DNA from: UBA6921 sp031363085
GTDB lineage: Bacteria; Pseudomonadota; Gammaproteobacteria; SG8-11
DNA length: 7,572 bases
Reading direction: 5' to 3'
Assembly (NCBI GenBank): GCA_031363085.1
Contig: JANLTU010000155.1
Coordinates: 1-7,572 of the forward strand
Below the pieces are notes generated by a model that saw only the letters and a list, made by a program, of their open reading frames with translations, had not been told where the DNA came from and ran no database searches. Of the stretch, positions 6,285 through 7,572 are shown piece after piece (position 1 is the first letter of the stretch; each line of letters opens with the position of its first letter). A program made the position numbers and the translations under genes.

Positions 6285-6324
6285 CCATGCGCAAACTGTT
6301 TTGAAAATATTCTTGCGCGCATGG
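6285..6324. promoter_or_regulatory. Inverted repeat in the divergent intergenic region
   Basis: CCATGCGC (6285-6292) and GCGCATGG (6317-6324) are perfect 8-base inverted arms around a 24-base A/T-rich centre. They sit between the divergently transcribed barrel gene and lipoprotein gene, where an operator would be expected. If the barrel gene started at 6322, its ATG would fall in the right arm. I see no convincing -35/-10 pair in 6209-6381 on either strand (TTGCGC and TACAAA, 17 bases apart at 6313-6341, are only a weak + strand candidate). Confidence 0.35.
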
Positions 6325-6381
6325 TTTGAATCAGCTACAAAAACAATCTTCAAGGACTGACACATCGAGGCGATCCTCACA

Positions 6382-7479
6382 ATGACAAATTTAGGTTTGA
6401 CCAAGTATTTTCCCTTAACTTCGTTGCGACTCGTGATTTCCGCATGCGCAGCGTTGTTCGCTTGCAAACCCGGAGGAGAAACACCGGATGTTGTCGTATC
6501 CTCCGTGGCATTTGATGCAAGCTCAGACTTGCGCGCTCTGCTGGTGAGCGAAACCAACAACTGCCTATACGTAGCGAATTATTCTAATAATCGGATTCAC
6601 TGTGTTGATCTCACAACACACTCCATCAATTCAGACGCGGCGCTAAAGACTGCCTTTAAACCTGTCGCTATGGCAACGGCAAGCGATGGTGCCGTAGTTG
6701 TTGTTGCAAGCACAGACCCGTCAACCGCTGCAGCCGTTGAAGTCTTTTTTAGCCCGAATACACCTGCCCCAGTCTGCAAGCTATCCGGAACACCGACCTC
6801 GGTCATCGTGACTGACAAGAACCAGATCTATGTCGGCGTTAGTGTCCCACCAGGCTCTATTTATTCTTGTGGCACCGTTTCTGCGCTCAGCCAGTATGCG
6901 ACTCTCGTAACATCGTTTGACAGCTATAGGATCGCCGGAATAAACAACGGCGGCACCCTCATGTTCACGGTCTCGTACGCTACGAACTTAGTAACCCTTT
7001 GGGACACACAGGCAGAACCGCCCAATAACATCAGTACTCAAAACTTGTTCGGCGCATCCGTAAAATATGGCTGGGTAGTATTTCATCCAAATGATCGTGA
7101 AGCCTATGTGGTGACCAATGGCACTGCGACTGACGGAATGTTTCTTCCCACTTATTCGGTCGGGCACACCCGGACTACAATGACATCAATCACCTCGCCC
7201 CTGCACCCCACATTTGTACCAAATGCACTGGCGTTTTTGGAACCTCTGCATCGCGCTGTAATGACTCACGCTTCTACTCCACTTTCATGGTCCACACAGC
7301 ACAAATCGGAACTAACCGACCTGCACATTTTTGACACCGACACCGGTGACGAGGTCGCTCACTACGACGTGGGCGATCATGTGCGGGAGAACGGCCTGGC
7401 AGTCGATCAGCACAACGCGATTTATATGCTGCTGGGCGAGACGCAAGCGACACGCGTGGGAATCGTGACGCCGCCGTAG
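6382..7479 (+). CDS. Putative lipoprotein with YVTN-like beta-propeller
   Basis: 365 residues. The N-terminus has a basic/hydrophobic stretch ending in LFAC (C28), a plausible though not perfect lipobox because of Phe at -2; ISAC at C22 is a second possibility. The mature part has repeated four-strand-like units such as CLYVANYSNNRIHCVDLTTHSI (61-82, shown in part: LYVANYSNNRIHCVD), NQIYVGVSVPP, WVVFHPNDREAYVVTNG and LHIFDTDTGDEVAHYDVGDH, typical of the diverse YVTN/NHL/SMP-30-like propellers that act as binding scaffolds. Cysteines at 61, 74, 132 and 163 could form disulfides after export. I see no enzyme motif. A GAGG lies about 12 bases before the ATG, rather far. It is divergent from the barrel operon and may share its control region. 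Base composition is more A+T-rich by eye than the operon, hinting at separate origin. Confidence 0.65.
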   Translation: MTNLGLTKYFPLTSLRLVISACAALFACKPGGETPDVVVSSVAFDASSDLRALLVSETNNCLYVANYSNNRIHCVDLTTHSINSDAALKTAFKPVAMATASDGAVVVVASTDPSTAAAVEVFFSPNTPAPVCKLSGTPTSVIVTDKNQIYVGVSVPPGSIYSCGTVSALSQYATLVTSFDSYRIAGINNGGTLMFTVSYATNLVTLWDTQAEPPNNISTQNLFGASVKYGWVVFHPNDREAYVVTNGTATDGMFLPTYSVGHTRTTMTSITSPLHPTFVPNALAFLEPLHRAVMTHASTPLSWSTQHKSELTDLHIFDTDTGDEVAHYDVGDHVRENGLAVDQHNAIYMLLGETQATRVGIVTPP

Positions 7480-7572
7480 CATGAACCAAACGCTGCCTAC
7501 GGTAAGTGCCACGTCTACGCAATAGTGCGATCCCGATTCCCAGCGCCAGTAGATCAAGCGCGCCGCCGCCAC
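7274..7572 (-). CDS. Partial open frame with GlyGly-CTERM-like segment at window edge
   Basis: The - strand frame entering at the right edge reads GGGALDLLALGIGIALLRRRG from about 7570 down to 7508: a glycine cluster, a hydrophobic helix and three arginines. This is the layout of GlyGly-CTERM (rhombosortase) tails. Normally such proteins end within a few residues of the arginines; here the frame runs on another 70-plus residues without similarity to anything I recognise, overlapping the end of the lipoprotein gene until a stop at 7274. Either the true stop was lost or shifted (a TAG lies in another frame at about 7497), or the similarity is chance. The gene body lies outside the window. Confidence 0.35.
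   Translation of the reverse strand, partial: GGGALDLLALGIGIALLRRRGTYRRQRLVHATAASRFPRVSLASRPAAYKSRCADRLPGRSPAHDRPRRSERPRHRCRCQKCAGRLVPICAVWTMKVE

Noticed and set aside
6209..6322. N-terminal extension of the barrel protein from the ATG at 6322
   Set aside because: It would put 38 charged, unrelated residues before a normal signal peptide, and there is no ribosome site at 6322. It remains possible, but the shorter start is more natural.
1..7572. CRISPR array, tRNA, rRNA or insertion sequence
   Set aside because: I saw no regularly spaced repeats, no tRNA-like cloverleaf, no rRNA signature and no transposase. The only direct repeat is the 25-base leader pair, so the caspase/sigma set is not a CRISPR-linked system within this window.

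Overview
The window looks like part of a Gram-negative, probably gammaproteobacterial, chromosome with moderately high GC. The evidence is an outer-membrane beta-barrel gene, a lipoprotein, a VPLPA-type PEP-CTERM (exosortase) substrate and what looks like a GlyGly-CTERM tail at the right edge. I cannot name the genus.

Left part (1-651): a short HAF-repeat protein with a VPLPA-CTERM sorting tail is encoded on the + strand, but a one-base slip in a run of six C breaks it. Its 5' leader recurs about 590 bp downstream (6-30 and 598-622). A small scar resembling the end of the same gene lies between (521-552). This looks like the remains of a tandem duplication.

Central part (652-6208, all - strand, transcribed right to left): four closely packed genes form a likely operon. 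In order they are a FadL/PorV-like outer-membrane barrel protein, a secreted caspase-family (C14) protein with TPR and Ig-like domains, a divergent sigma-70 family factor, and a membrane protein that joins two anti-sigma-type zinc motifs to a second caspase domain across one transmembrane segment. The first caspase keeps its His/Cys dyad. The second keeps the His but has Asn in place of the Cys, so it is a pseudocaspase. Both carry a well-formed EF-hand calcium loop near the C-terminus. The parts suggest an envelope-to-transcription switch: the anti-sigma domain holds the sigma factor in the cytoplasm, while its periplasmic pseudocaspase faces the active secreted caspase. That mechanism is inference; the domain layout and the Cys-to-Asn change are read directly from the sequence.

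Right part (6209-7572): a divergent intergenic region with an 8-bp inverted repeat is followed by a + strand putative lipoprotein with a YVTN-like beta-propeller, of more A+T-rich composition by eye. The last bases hold, on the - strand, an open frame entering from outside the window that begins with a GlyGly-CTERM-like segment.
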